Origin: Actinomycetota bacterium
GTDB taxonomy: Bacteria > Actinomycetota > Humimicrobiia > Humimicrobiales > Humimicrobiaceae
Length of the DNA stretch: 8,203 bases
Reading direction: 5' to 3'
Assembly (NCBI GenBank): GCA_016870675.1
Contig: VGAU01000070.1
Span: 1 to 8,203, forward strand
The stretch's first letter is position 1; every line of letters starts with the position of its first letter. The position numbers and the translations under genes were made by a program. The notes beneath the pieces are model-generated. The model did not search any database. It was not told the DNA's origin and worked only from the letters and a program-made list of their open reading frames with translations. Below, one piece after another: positions 1 to 5,979 of the stretch.

Positions 1-1115
1 TTAAACTGGGATTAGATCCAACTTCTCCGGATATTCATCTTGGTCATACTGTAGTTCTAAATAAACTCCGGCAGTTCCAGGATTTAGGTCACAGGGCTAT
101 TCTGATAATCGGTGATTATACTGCAAGGATAGGTGACCCTTCGGGTAAATCTACCTTAAGACCGGAGCTGTCTGCTGAGGATATTGACAGGAATGCAAAG
201 ACCTATATGAAACAGGCATTCAAAATTCTTGACCCTGAAAAAACAGAAATTGTTAAAAATTCAAACTGGCTCAAGTCTTTAAGATTTGAAGATATTTTAA
301 ATCTAACCTCCAAATTTACTGTTGCCAGAATGCTTGAGAGAGATGATTTTAAAAAGAGATTTAAAAGCAATACACCAATAGCAATTATGGAATTTCTGTA
401 TCCAATAATGCAGGCATATGATTCGATTGCAATTGAGGCTGACGTGGAATTAGGAGGAACCGATCAGAGATTTAACCTTCTTATGGGAAGAGAATTGCAA
501 AAAGAATTCTCACAGAAACCTCAAATTGCCATTACTATGCCTATTTTAGTCGGTACCGATGGTATTGAAAAAATGAGTAAAAGTCTGGGGAATTATATAG
601 GTGTAGATGAATCACCTCAGGAAATTTTTGGTAAAGTAATGTCTATCCCGGATAATATTATGATGGATTATTTCCGGCTTGTGACCACACTGGATAGTGA
701 AGAAATTAGAGAAATTGAAGATAGCATAAAAAAGGAGAAATTAAATCCCTCAATAGAAAAGAGAAAACTGGCAAAAATAATAATAGAGAATCTATACACT
801 AAAAATGATGCATTAGAAGCAGAAGAAGATTTTGATTTAATTTTTAAGAAAAAAGGAATTCCAGATAAAATTGAGCAGTATATTATAAATTTAAAAAGTA
901 TAAAGAATAAAAAAATAAGTTTGGCACAATTACTTACAGATTCAGGACTTACCAAATCTAACGGTGAAGCCAGGAGACTGGTTGCTCAAGGAGGAATAAA
1001 AATTAATGACAGGAAAATTAGTGATCCAAATCTGGAACTTAGTCTAAATGATATCAATGAAAAAGTAATTCAGAGAGGTAAAAGGCATTTTAGAAAAATA
1101 ATTACTAAAAATTAA
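1..1115 (+). CDS. tyrS: Tyrosyl-tRNA synthetase, 5' end cut off by the window
   Basis: Class I aminoacyl-tRNA synthetase that activates tyrosine with ATP and charges tRNA-Tyr in the cytoplasm. The open frame runs in from the window edge (first whole codon at 3) for 370 codons to a TAA at 1113-1115. The family is usually about 400-430 residues, so roughly the first 30-50 residues are missing. The ATM at 207 is internal and is not the start. Seen directly: the HIGH-type signature as HLGH (36-47, inside PDIHLGH), the tyrosine/ATP-pocket segment ELGGTDQRFN, the KMSKS loop (570-584), and a C-terminal S4 RNA-binding domain from about 915 to the end (ISLAQLL...EARRLVAQGGIKIND). The HLGH form plus S4 tail fits the TyrZ-like bacterial subfamily. 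No frameshift is seen. No G/C-rich terminator follows the stop. A long gap separates it from rny, so it is probably a separate transcription unit. Confidence 0.97.
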   Translation, partial: KLGLDPTSPDIHLGHTVVLNKLRQFQDLGHRAILIIGDYTARIGDPSGKSTLRPELSAEDIDRNAKTYMKQAFKILDPEKTEIVKNSNWLKSLRFEDILNLTSKFTVARMLERDDFKKRFKSNTPIAIMEFLYPIMQAYDSIAIEADVELGGTDQRFNLLMGRELQKEFSQKPQIAITMPILVGTDGIEKMSKSLGNYIGVDESPQEIFGKVMSIPDNIMMDYFRLVTTLDSEEIREIEDSIKKEKLNPSIEKRKLAKIIIENLYTKNDALEAEEDFDLIFKKKGIPDKIEQYIINLKSIKNKKISLAQLLTDSGLTKSNGEARRLVAQGGIKINDRKISDPNLELSLNDINEKVIQRGKRHFRKIITKN

Positions 1116-1190
1116 GCATGCACGAATATTCTATAACCTGTTCCACCATTAAAATATTTTAAATAAAAATAATTATAAGTTTATTTTGTG

Positions 1191-1219
1191 TTGACTTAAA
1201 TTAATGCTATAGTTAAAAT
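1191..1219 (+). promoter_or_regulatory. Predicted vegetative (sigma-70/SigA-type) promoter
   Basis: TTGACT at 1191-1196 matches the -35 consensus at 5 of 6 positions. TAAAAT at 1214-1219 matches the -10 consensus at 5 of 6. The spacer is exactly 17 bp. The start of transcription would be near 1226. It points toward rny, about 390 bp downstream, and is the best promoter seen in the gap. A 9-bp direct repeat, ATTAATAAT (1227-1235 and 1239-1247), lies just after the expected start. In such A/T-rich DNA single matches to -10 boxes are common, but the paired boxes with ideal spacing are more persuasive. Confidence 0.6.
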
Positions 1220-1333
1220 AAAAGCAATTAATAATAGCATTAATAATTACTTGGTTTATAAGTTAATTTGCACGGGTTATGATAAGTATTATTAGCGATA
1301 GAAAGATAATTTTAATACAATAAAAGGCAGCTG

Positions 1334-1402
1334 ATGGTTTCAATAAATATATGTTATCTTAAATGTTTTATAAAGTTGCTAATGATAATTCTGGTAAAAT
1401 AA
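1334..1402 (+). CDS. Possible 22-codon leader peptide or chance micro-ORF
   Basis: ATG at 1334 is preceded by AAAAGG (1322-1327) at a 6-nt spacing, a reasonable ribosome-binding site, and reads 22 codons to TAA at 1400-1402. The product would start MVSINICYLK and continue as a mostly hydrophobic stretch rich in Ile and Leu, with four lysines in all. It lies downstream of the promoter at 1191-1219, and its stop codon falls in the loop of the inverted repeat at 1389-1412, an arrangement reminiscent of leader-peptide control. I do not recognise it. Random frames in A/T-rich DNA also give Ile/Leu-rich peptides, so chance is the more likely explanation. Confidence 0.15.
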   Translation: MVSINICYLKCFIKLLMIILVK

Positions 1403-1412
1403 TAAACCAGAA
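1389..1412. repeat. 7-bp perfect inverted repeat (hairpin or operator candidate)
   Basis: TTCTGGT (1389-1395) and ACCAGAA (1406-1412) are perfect inverted copies separated by 10 A/T-rich bases. As RNA this makes a 7-bp stem with a 10-nt loop. As DNA the symmetry would suit a dimeric regulator. No T-run follows, so it is not an intrinsic terminator. It is among the few G/C-containing symmetrical elements in this gap. Confidence 0.35.
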
Positions 1413-1496
1413 CGTAAGTTAATAGTTAGTTTAAAATAAATTGTCTTTAGTGTTTATAATGAGTTTTTTTAGAGCAAAAAAGTTGTAGTTCTAATA

Positions 1497-1526
1497 TATA
1501 AATATTAGATTTTTATAAATATTAGA
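1497..1526. repeat. 13-bp direct repeat with 17-bp period in the rny leader
   Basis: TATAAATATTAGA occurs at 1497-1509 and again at 1514-1526, identical in all 13 positions and separated by 4 bases. The first copy also forms an A/T-only hairpin with preceding bases (CTAATAT at 1491-1497 with ATATTAG at 1502-1508). This may be a local duplication or simple A/T-rich sequence. No function can be assigned. Confidence 0.3.
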
Positions 1527-1565
1527 AATATTTAGTTTAAAATTAATTAGTGCAAATTAATTTAT

Positions 1566-1596
1566 AAGTCGGGTAATCAACTCGGCTTTTTTATTT
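1566..1596 (+). terminator. Terminator-like hairpin with T-run directly before the rny ribosome-binding site
   Basis: AAGTCGGG (1566-1573) pairs with CTCGGCTT (1581-1588) as an 8-bp stem containing two G-U pairs, with a 7-nt loop TAATCAA, followed by TTTTTT to 1592 and ATTT to 1596. This is the form of an intrinsic terminator and is the most G/C-rich structure in the gap. The next base starts the GGAAGGAAGG ribosome-binding site of rny. It therefore either ends a transcript coming from the promoter at 1191-1219 or from tyrS, or acts as an attenuator in the rny leader. The two wobble pairs make it only moderately strong. Confidence 0.55.
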
Positions 1597-1606
1597 GGAA
1601 GGAAGG
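1597..1606 (+). promoter_or_regulatory. Strong Shine-Dalgarno sequence of rny
   Basis: GGAAGGAAGG ends 8 nt before the ATG at 1615 and is by far the strongest ribosome-binding site among the complete genes here. It fixes the rny start. It abuts the T-run of the upstream hairpin, so ribosome loading and the hairpin could influence each other. Confidence 0.8.
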
Positions 1607-1614
1607 TTTATAAA

Positions 1615-3156
1615 ATGGAATTGTTAATAAGAATAGTTACATTGGCTATTGCAATAGTAATGGGCTTTTTCGTAGGCTTTTTTTATAGAAAATATATAAT
1701 AGATTCAAAACTAAGTTCTGCAGAGCAAAAGGCAAACTTACTTTTAAGTAATGCTAAAAAAGAAGCGCAATCTATTAAAAAAGAAGCCCTGTTAGAGGGT
1801 AAAGAGGAGATTCAAGATTTAAAAACACGTGCTGAGGAAGAAGCCAAAAAACAGAGATTAGAACTTAAAAGGATGGAAGACAGGTTACTGGCCCGGGAGG
1901 ATTCCATTGAAAAAAAGAATCGTTACCTTGAGAAGGAAGAACAAACAGTAAATCAAAAAAAAGAGGAACTCGAAAGTAAAAATAAAAAATTAGATGAAGT
2001 GATAAAAAAAGAAATACTAAGGCTTGAAGCTATTGCTGAACTTACAAAAGAAGAAGCAAAAGCGATTTTAATTAAAAGAATAGAAGAAGAAGCAAAATAT
2101 GAATCTGCAAAAGAAATCAGGAATATTGAGGTAAAGTTAAAAGAAGATGCTGACGCTATGGCTAAAAAAATAATTTCTCAGGCCATACAGAGATGTGCGC
2201 TGGATCATGTTAGTGAAACTACAGTATCTGTAGTAAATTTACCCAATGATGAAATGAAGGGGAGAATAATAGGAAGAGAAGGTAGAAATATAAGAGTTTT
2301 TGAAAATCTTACAGGTATAAATATAATTGTAGATGATACTCCTGAAGCTGTAATATTATCTTCATTTGATCCAGTAAGAAGAGAAATTGCGAGAGTAACG
2401 CTGGAAAATTTGATAATGGACGGAAGAATTCACCCTGCAAGAATTGAAGAAATGTATGAAAAAGCAAGTAAAATTATCAATAGTGAGATTAAATTAGAAG
2501 GTGAGCAGGCTGTTTTTGATACAGGCATATCTGAACTAAATCCAGGAATTGTAAAAGTGCTGGGTAGATTAAAATACAGAACCAGTTATGGACAGAATGT
2601 ACTGCTTCATTCAAAGGAGGTTGCCTATATAGCAGGTGTGATTGCAGCTGAACTTGGTATGAATGTTAAAAAAGCAAAGAGAGCCGGGCTATTGCATGAT
2701 ATTGGAAAAGCATTAACTCATGATATAGAAGGGTCACATGCAATTATCGGAGCTGAACTGGCTAAAAGACTTAATGAAGATGAAGAGATCTGCCATGCAA
2801 TAGAATCACATCATAATGAAGTCGAAGCTAGATCTGCATTAGACGTAATTATACAGGCAGCAGACCAGATATCGGGCGGAAGGCCTGGCGCCAGAAGGGA
2901 AACGCTGGAAAGTTATGTTAAAAGACTGGAAAGCCTGGAAAAAATTGCTACTAAATTTAAGGGAATAGAAAAAGCTTATGCAATACAGGCTGGAAGAGAA
3001 ATAAGAGTCATGGTCAAACCTGAAGAAGTTGATGAAGATATGTCTTTAGTACTGGCTAAAGAAATAGCGAGAGAAATAGAAAAAGAAATGGAATATCCTG
3101 GACAGATAAGGGTAACTGTAATCAGGGAAAGTAGAGCCGTTGAATATGCAAAATAG
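1615..3156 (+). CDS. rny: Ribonuclease Y, membrane-anchored endoribonuclease
   Basis: RNase Y cleaves single-stranded, often 5'-monophosphorylated, RNA and starts mRNA decay at the inner face of the membrane. The 513-residue product is full length (about 520 in Bacillus subtilis). Domains in order: an N-terminal membrane segment (about residues 3-24), a long charged Lys/Glu coiled coil (about 30-195), a KH RNA-binding domain with the GxxG loop in GRIIGREGRN (216-225), then an HD phosphohydrolase domain with His332, the His361-Asp362 pair in LLHDIGK, His375, HH at 399-400 and Asp417, all expected metal ligands, and the usual C-terminal region ending near EYAK. The ATG at 1615 is fixed by GGAAGGAAGG. 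It heads a tightly packed run of same-strand genes, and its 3' end overlaps the following ATPase gene. Expression may be controlled through the long leader and the hairpin at 1566-1596. No odd residues are seen. Confidence 0.97.
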   Translation: MELLIRIVTLAIAIVMGFFVGFFYRKYIIDSKLSSAEQKANLLLSNAKKEAQSIKKEALLEGKEEIQDLKTRAEEEAKKQRLELKRMEDRLLAREDSIEKKNRYLEKEEQTVNQKKEELESKNKKLDEVIKKEILRLEAIAELTKEEAKAILIKRIEEEAKYESAKEIRNIEVKLKEDADAMAKKIISQAIQRCALDHVSETTVSVVNLPNDEMKGRIIGREGRNIRVFENLTGINIIVDDTPEAVILSSFDPVRREIARVTLENLIMDGRIHPARIEEMYEKASKIINSEIKLEGEQAVFDTGISELNPGIVKVLGRLKYRTSYGQNVLLHSKEVAYIAGVIAAELGMNVKKAKRAGLLHDIGKALTHDIEGSHAIIGAELAKRLNEDEEICHAIESHHNEVEARSALDVIIQAADQISGGRPGARRETLESYVKRLESLEKIATKFKGIEKAYAIQAGREIRVMVKPEEVDEDMSLVLAKEIAREIEKEMEYPGQIRVTVIRESRAVEYAK

Positions 3157-4291
3157 TTCTGATATAAAAAGATTTCTGTCTGAATTAAAATTAAAAGATT
3201 CACTGAATATAGAAGAAGATTTAGGGGATGGATATGTCAGATTAAAGATTTCAGAAGCTGAAAGGAGACAGGCCCTTCAGGACATAAATTGTGTTGAAGA
3301 TATAATTGTAGAACTACTCCGCAATAGCCGGGATGCAGGCAGCAGGAATATCTTTATTGGAACAAAGAAAATTGAAGATAAAAGAAGAAAAATTTACTTT
3401 ATAGATGACGGTAACGGTATCCCTCCTAATTTGCAGAAGCTTATTTTCCAGTCAAGAGTAACTTCAAAGCTGGAAAATGGAATAAAAGACCCTTACGGTT
3501 TTCACGGCAGGGGAATGGCATTATTTTCAATAAAATTAAATGTTGATGATATAAGCATAGTTTTTTCTGACATGTCAAAAGGTGTCTCCTTTTATATAGA
3601 TATAGATCTCTTAAAAATTCCTGAAAAAAAAGACCAGTCTGTAGTACCTCAAATAATCAAAATGGACGGGGATTTAAGTATTATAGGTGGTGTAAATAAT
3701 ATTATAAAAACTATAATTGAGTTTCAGCTTCAGAATAGGGATATTAATTTTTTTTACGGAAGTCCAACCCAGATATTAACTACTATGAGGGAAGTTCTAA
3801 GAAAAGATAAGAGATATGACAGTTATCCAAAATTTGACCGGTGGGAAAAATTAAAAAACTTTATTCAAGAAAATAGGGTAAAGGTAACAGAAATTCCAGT
3901 ACTTACAGATAATTATAATTTAATGGATATAATTTCTAAAAATATATTTAATATGGATATATCCCAGAGAGGTATTCAAAGAATTATATATAATGAAATT
4001 AAAGCGCTGGAGCCCCTTAAAATTGATCTAGCCAGTAACTTAAGGGAGCAAATTAATAATTCAAGTGAAGATGAAGTGGGCAGTAAACCAGATAGAAAAT
4101 TAATGCTTTATGATGAGTATAGATTAGCAAGCAGATTTAAAGATGAAGAGATAAGATGTATAATTAAAACTGTAGAAAATAAGATTAAAGAATTAGGCGA
4201 AAAGTATTTCATTACTACTGGTAAAAACATAGAATATAAGAAGGCAAATAATATTATAAAATTATTAATTGAATTGAAGCAAAAAGAATAA
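3140..4291 (+). CDS. MutL-like GHKL-family ATPase of unknown function
   Basis: All three ATP-binding boxes of the GHKL (gyrase/Hsp90/kinase/MutL) fold are present. Numbering from the TTG at 3140: N-box Glu58, Asn62, Asp65 in ELLRNSRDAG; G1 box IDDGNGIP (88-95); G2 box GFHGRGMALFSI (120-131), preceded by VTSK (107-110). Wording and order (ELxxNSxDAG, TSK, GFxGxGxAxxSI) resemble MutL more than histidine kinases. A following segment, INFFYGSPTQIL, may match the start of the MutL transducer domain. The remaining C-terminal half is not recognised, and at about 380 residues it is much shorter than a full MutL. No membrane segment is seen. The gene overlaps rny by 17 nt from TTG at 3140 or 11 nt from ATG at 3146. 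Both starts have weak ribosome-binding sites (AGGGAA, GTAGAG), so the choice is open. The overlap suggests translational coupling with rny. ATP binding is well supported; the cellular role is unknown. Confidence 0.85.
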   Translation: MNMQNSSDIKRFLSELKLKDSLNIEEDLGDGYVRLKISEAERRQALQDINCVEDIIVELLRNSRDAGSRNIFIGTKKIEDKRRKIYFIDDGNGIPPNLQKLIFQSRVTSKLENGIKDPYGFHGRGMALFSIKLNVDDISIVFSDMSKGVSFYIDIDLLKIPEKKDQSVVPQIIKMDGDLSIIGGVNNIIKTIIEFQLQNRDINFFYGSPTQILTTMREVLRKDKRYDSYPKFDRWEKLKNFIQENRVKVTEIPVLTDNYNLMDIISKNIFNMDISQRGIQRIIYNEIKALEPLKIDLASNLREQINNSSEDEVGSKPDRKLMLYDEYRLASRFKDEEIRCIIKTVENKIKELGEKYFITTGKNIEYKKANNIIKLLIELKQKE

Positions 4292-4316
4292 AAATTAAAA
4301 TAGCAAGAATAATAAT

Positions 4317-4589
4317 ATGGATGCTAGTATTAAATTGCTTAAGGTTTCTTCAAAATCAAAACCCAATTCAGTAGCAGGCGCAATAGCGGGAATAATTAGA
4401 AGCGATACCAGGGTTCAAATACAGACCATTGGTGCAGGAGCATTAAATCAGGCAATAAAAGGTGTTGCTATAGCCAGAGGTTTCATAGCTCCTACCGGCC
4501 AGGAACTGGTATGTATACCTTATTTCAAAGATATTGAAGTAAATGGAGAAATAAAGACTGCTATTGTTCTTAGTATTGAATCAAAATGA
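4317..4589 (+). CDS. spoVS: SpoVS family protein (Alba-like small protein)
   Basis: The 90-residue product is close to the usual SpoVS length (86 in B. subtilis). The family core is plain: LLKVSSKSKPNSVAGAIAG near the N-terminus, then IGAGALNQAIKGVAIARGF, then ICIP-like VCIPYFKDIEVNGE and TAIVL at the end. SpoVS has an Alba-like fold, thought to bind nucleic acid. In B. subtilis it affects sporulation septum and coat-stage events, but homologues occur in non-sporulating bacteria, so it does not by itself show sporulation. The start is uncertain: ATG at 4317 has no clear Shine-Dalgarno sequence, and an in-frame TTG at 4335 would give the shorter N-terminus usual in the family, also without a good site. 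It begins 25 bp after the ATPase gene, so coupling is possible. Adjacency to rny matches what is common in Firmicutes. Confidence 0.96.
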   Translation: MDASIKLLKVSSKSKPNSVAGAIAGIIRSDTRVQIQTIGAGALNQAIKGVAIARGFIAPTGQELVCIPYFKDIEVNGEIKTAIVLSIESK

Positions 4590-4646
4590 TTGTTTAACCC
4601 TTAAATATATCTGTAAATCACTTTTTATATAAGGATTTTCACACCA

Positions 4647-5966
4647 ATGAAAGCATATATAAAAACTTTTGGATGCCAGATGAATGAAAATGATTCTGAA
4701 AGAATAATGTATTTACTCGAAAAAGAGGGATATGAGAGGACTTATGATATTGAGATAGCCAGCCTTATTATATTGAATACCTGCACAGTAAGAGAGAAAG
4801 CAAAAAATAGATTATATGGCCATATAGGAAATTTAAAAAGATTAAAGAGTAAAAATAAGCATATTTTAATTTGTATTGGCGGATGTACAGCTCAAGACCT
4901 GAAGGAAAAATTAATAGAAGATTTCCCTTTTATAGATATTGTTTTTGGTACACATAATATTCCCGAACTTCCCGAATTGATTAAAAAGCGTATTTTAACC
5001 AACAGGAGTATTTGTTCTATTAAGGATAATGGGTTTGATCCTGACCTTTTTGATGTCAAAAGGGAGTATAATTTTAAGGCATTTGTCCCCATAACTATTG
5101 GATGTGACAATTATTGTTCATATTGCATAGTCCCTTTTGTGAGGGGAAGGGAAAAATCTGTAGAAGTAAAAAAAATTATAAGAAATATTGAAGGACTGGT
5201 ATCTCAGGGAGTAATAGAAGTAACACTTCTCGGCCAGAATGTTAACTCCTATGGAAAGGATTTGAATGAGGCCTGCACCTTCTCCGGATTACTGGAGAAA
5301 GTATCAGATATAAAAGGACTTAAAAGAATCAGATTTATGACTTCACATCCTAAAGACTTTTCCAGAAGCATTATTGATATCATTAAGAATAGGGATAACC
5401 TTACAAGGCATATTCATCTTCCCCTGCAGGCAGGTTCAAATAAGACTTTAAAGGAAATGAACAGAAATTACACAAGAGAGGATTACCTTAACATAATAGA
5501 AAATATAAGAGAAGAAATTCCTGATTGTTCTATTACTACTGATATAATAATTGGTTTTCCTGGTGAAGAGAGAGATGATTTCCTGGAAACTCTGGATATG
5601 GTGAGAAAAGTTAGATTCAACAGGGCATTTACGTTCATATATTCTCCAAGAGAAGGAACAAAGGCATCAAAGATGAAAGACTATATTTTGATGGAAGAAA
5701 AGAAAAAATGGTTTAAAGAATTGCTTGAAAATCAAAACATGATTTCTTATGAAGAAAATAAAAAATATATTGGTAAAAAGTTTGAAGTATTGGTTGAAGG
5801 TAGAAGTAAAAAAGGCACCAACTTACTGGAAGGCAGGATGGAAAATAATACCATTGTAAATTTTAAGGGTGATACCAGTCTTATCGGAAAAATTGTTTCA
5901 GTTATTATTACCAGAGCTAAAACATTTTACCTTATGGGAGATTTAACTCGCAAGAATTATTTCTGA
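4647..5966 (+). CDS. miaB: tRNA-2-methylthio-N6-isopentenyladenosine synthase MiaB
   Basis: Radical-SAM methylthiotransferase that converts i6A37 to ms2i6A37 in tRNAs reading UNN codons, using two [4Fe-4S] clusters and SAM. At 439 residues it has the usual length. The N-terminal UPF0004 domain carries the three auxiliary-cluster cysteines: Cys10 (FGCQMN), Cys46 (NTCTVRE) and Cys80 (GGCTAQ). The radical-SAM triad is Cys153-x3-Cys157-x2-Cys160 (GCDNYCSYCIVPFVRGREKS). Next comes the HLPLQAGSN segment, and a C-terminal TRAM RNA-binding domain from about residue 374. The ATG at 4647 has AAGGA (4631-4635) at an 11-nt spacing, slightly long. The paralogue MtaB acts on t6A instead, but the FGCQMNENDSE wording and the miaA gene 13 bp downstream support MiaB. 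The 57-bp gap before it holds no terminator, and I see no convincing promoter there. Confidence 0.96.
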   Translation: MKAYIKTFGCQMNENDSERIMYLLEKEGYERTYDIEIASLIILNTCTVREKAKNRLYGHIGNLKRLKSKNKHILICIGGCTAQDLKEKLIEDFPFIDIVFGTHNIPELPELIKKRILTNRSICSIKDNGFDPDLFDVKREYNFKAFVPITIGCDNYCSYCIVPFVRGREKSVEVKKIIRNIEGLVSQGVIEVTLLGQNVNSYGKDLNEACTFSGLLEKVSDIKGLKRIRFMTSHPKDFSRSIIDIIKNRDNLTRHIHLPLQAGSNKTLKEMNRNYTREDYLNIIENIREEIPDCSITTDIIIGFPGEERDDFLETLDMVRKVRFNRAFTFIYSPREGTKASKMKDYILMEEKKKWFKELLENQNMISYEENKKYIGKKFEVLVEGRSKKGTNLLEGRMENNTIVNFKGDTSLIGKIVSVIITRAKTFYLMGDLTRKNYF

Positions 5967-5979
5967 TAATATAATTAAA

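Larger units (their letters stand above)
1116..1614. other. 499-bp A/T-rich intergenic region between tyrS and rny
   Basis: No protein-coding gene of ordinary size is seen on either strand, and I recognise no tRNA, rRNA or known riboswitch. The first 75 bases (1116-1190) hold only a perfect A/T palindrome, TTAAAATATTTTAA (1149-1162), and no strong terminator for tyrS. From 1191 onward the elements all make sense as the leader of rny: a promoter, a possible micro-ORF, an inverted repeat, a tandem-like 13-bp repeat, an A/T hairpin (AAATTAATT at 1540-1548 with AATTAATTT at 1555-1563) and a terminator-like hairpin directly before the rny ribosome-binding site. If transcription starts near 1226, the leader is about 390 nt, long for a plain 5' UTR. 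It could instead be a stand-alone small RNA ending at about 1595, or simply slack sequence. Confidence 0.6.

Noticed and set aside
668..955. 95-codon open frame on the - strand
   Set aside because: Lies wholly inside the S4/anticodon-binding part of tyrS, whose + strand product is a clear family member. The - strand product is Ser/Phe/Ile-rich, as expected from the antisense of Lys/Glu-rich A/T-biased codons.
1455..1460. Perfect TATAAT hexamer in the rny leader as a second promoter
   Set aside because: No acceptable -35 box at 16-18 bp upstream (TTGTCT at 1441-1446 is only 8 bp away). Single -10 matches are expected by chance in this A/T-rich DNA.
1491..1516. Hairpin CTAATAT/ATATTAG followed by ATTTTTAT as a terminator
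   Set aside because: The stem is almost purely A/T with one G-C pair, too weak for convincing intrinsic termination.
1116..1614. Possible tRNA, 6S RNA or known riboswitch in the gap before rny
   Set aside because: No T-loop (GTTCGA-type) sequence, no cloverleaf and no recognised conserved riboswitch core could be seen by eye.
2976..3203. 75-codon open frame on the - strand across the rny/ATPase junction
   Set aside because: Antisense to two well-supported genes, low-complexity Ser/Ile/Leu product, no ribosome-binding site or recognisable motif.
4590..4646. Separate promoter for miaB in the 57-bp gap after spoVS
   Set aside because: TTGTTT (4590-4595) has no good -10 box at proper spacing and TATAAG (4628-4633) overlaps the ribosome-binding site; read-through from spoVS is simpler.
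4892..5110. 72-codon open frame on the - strand
   Set aside because: Antisense to the conserved part of miaB between the third auxiliary cysteine and the radical-SAM motif; no independent support.
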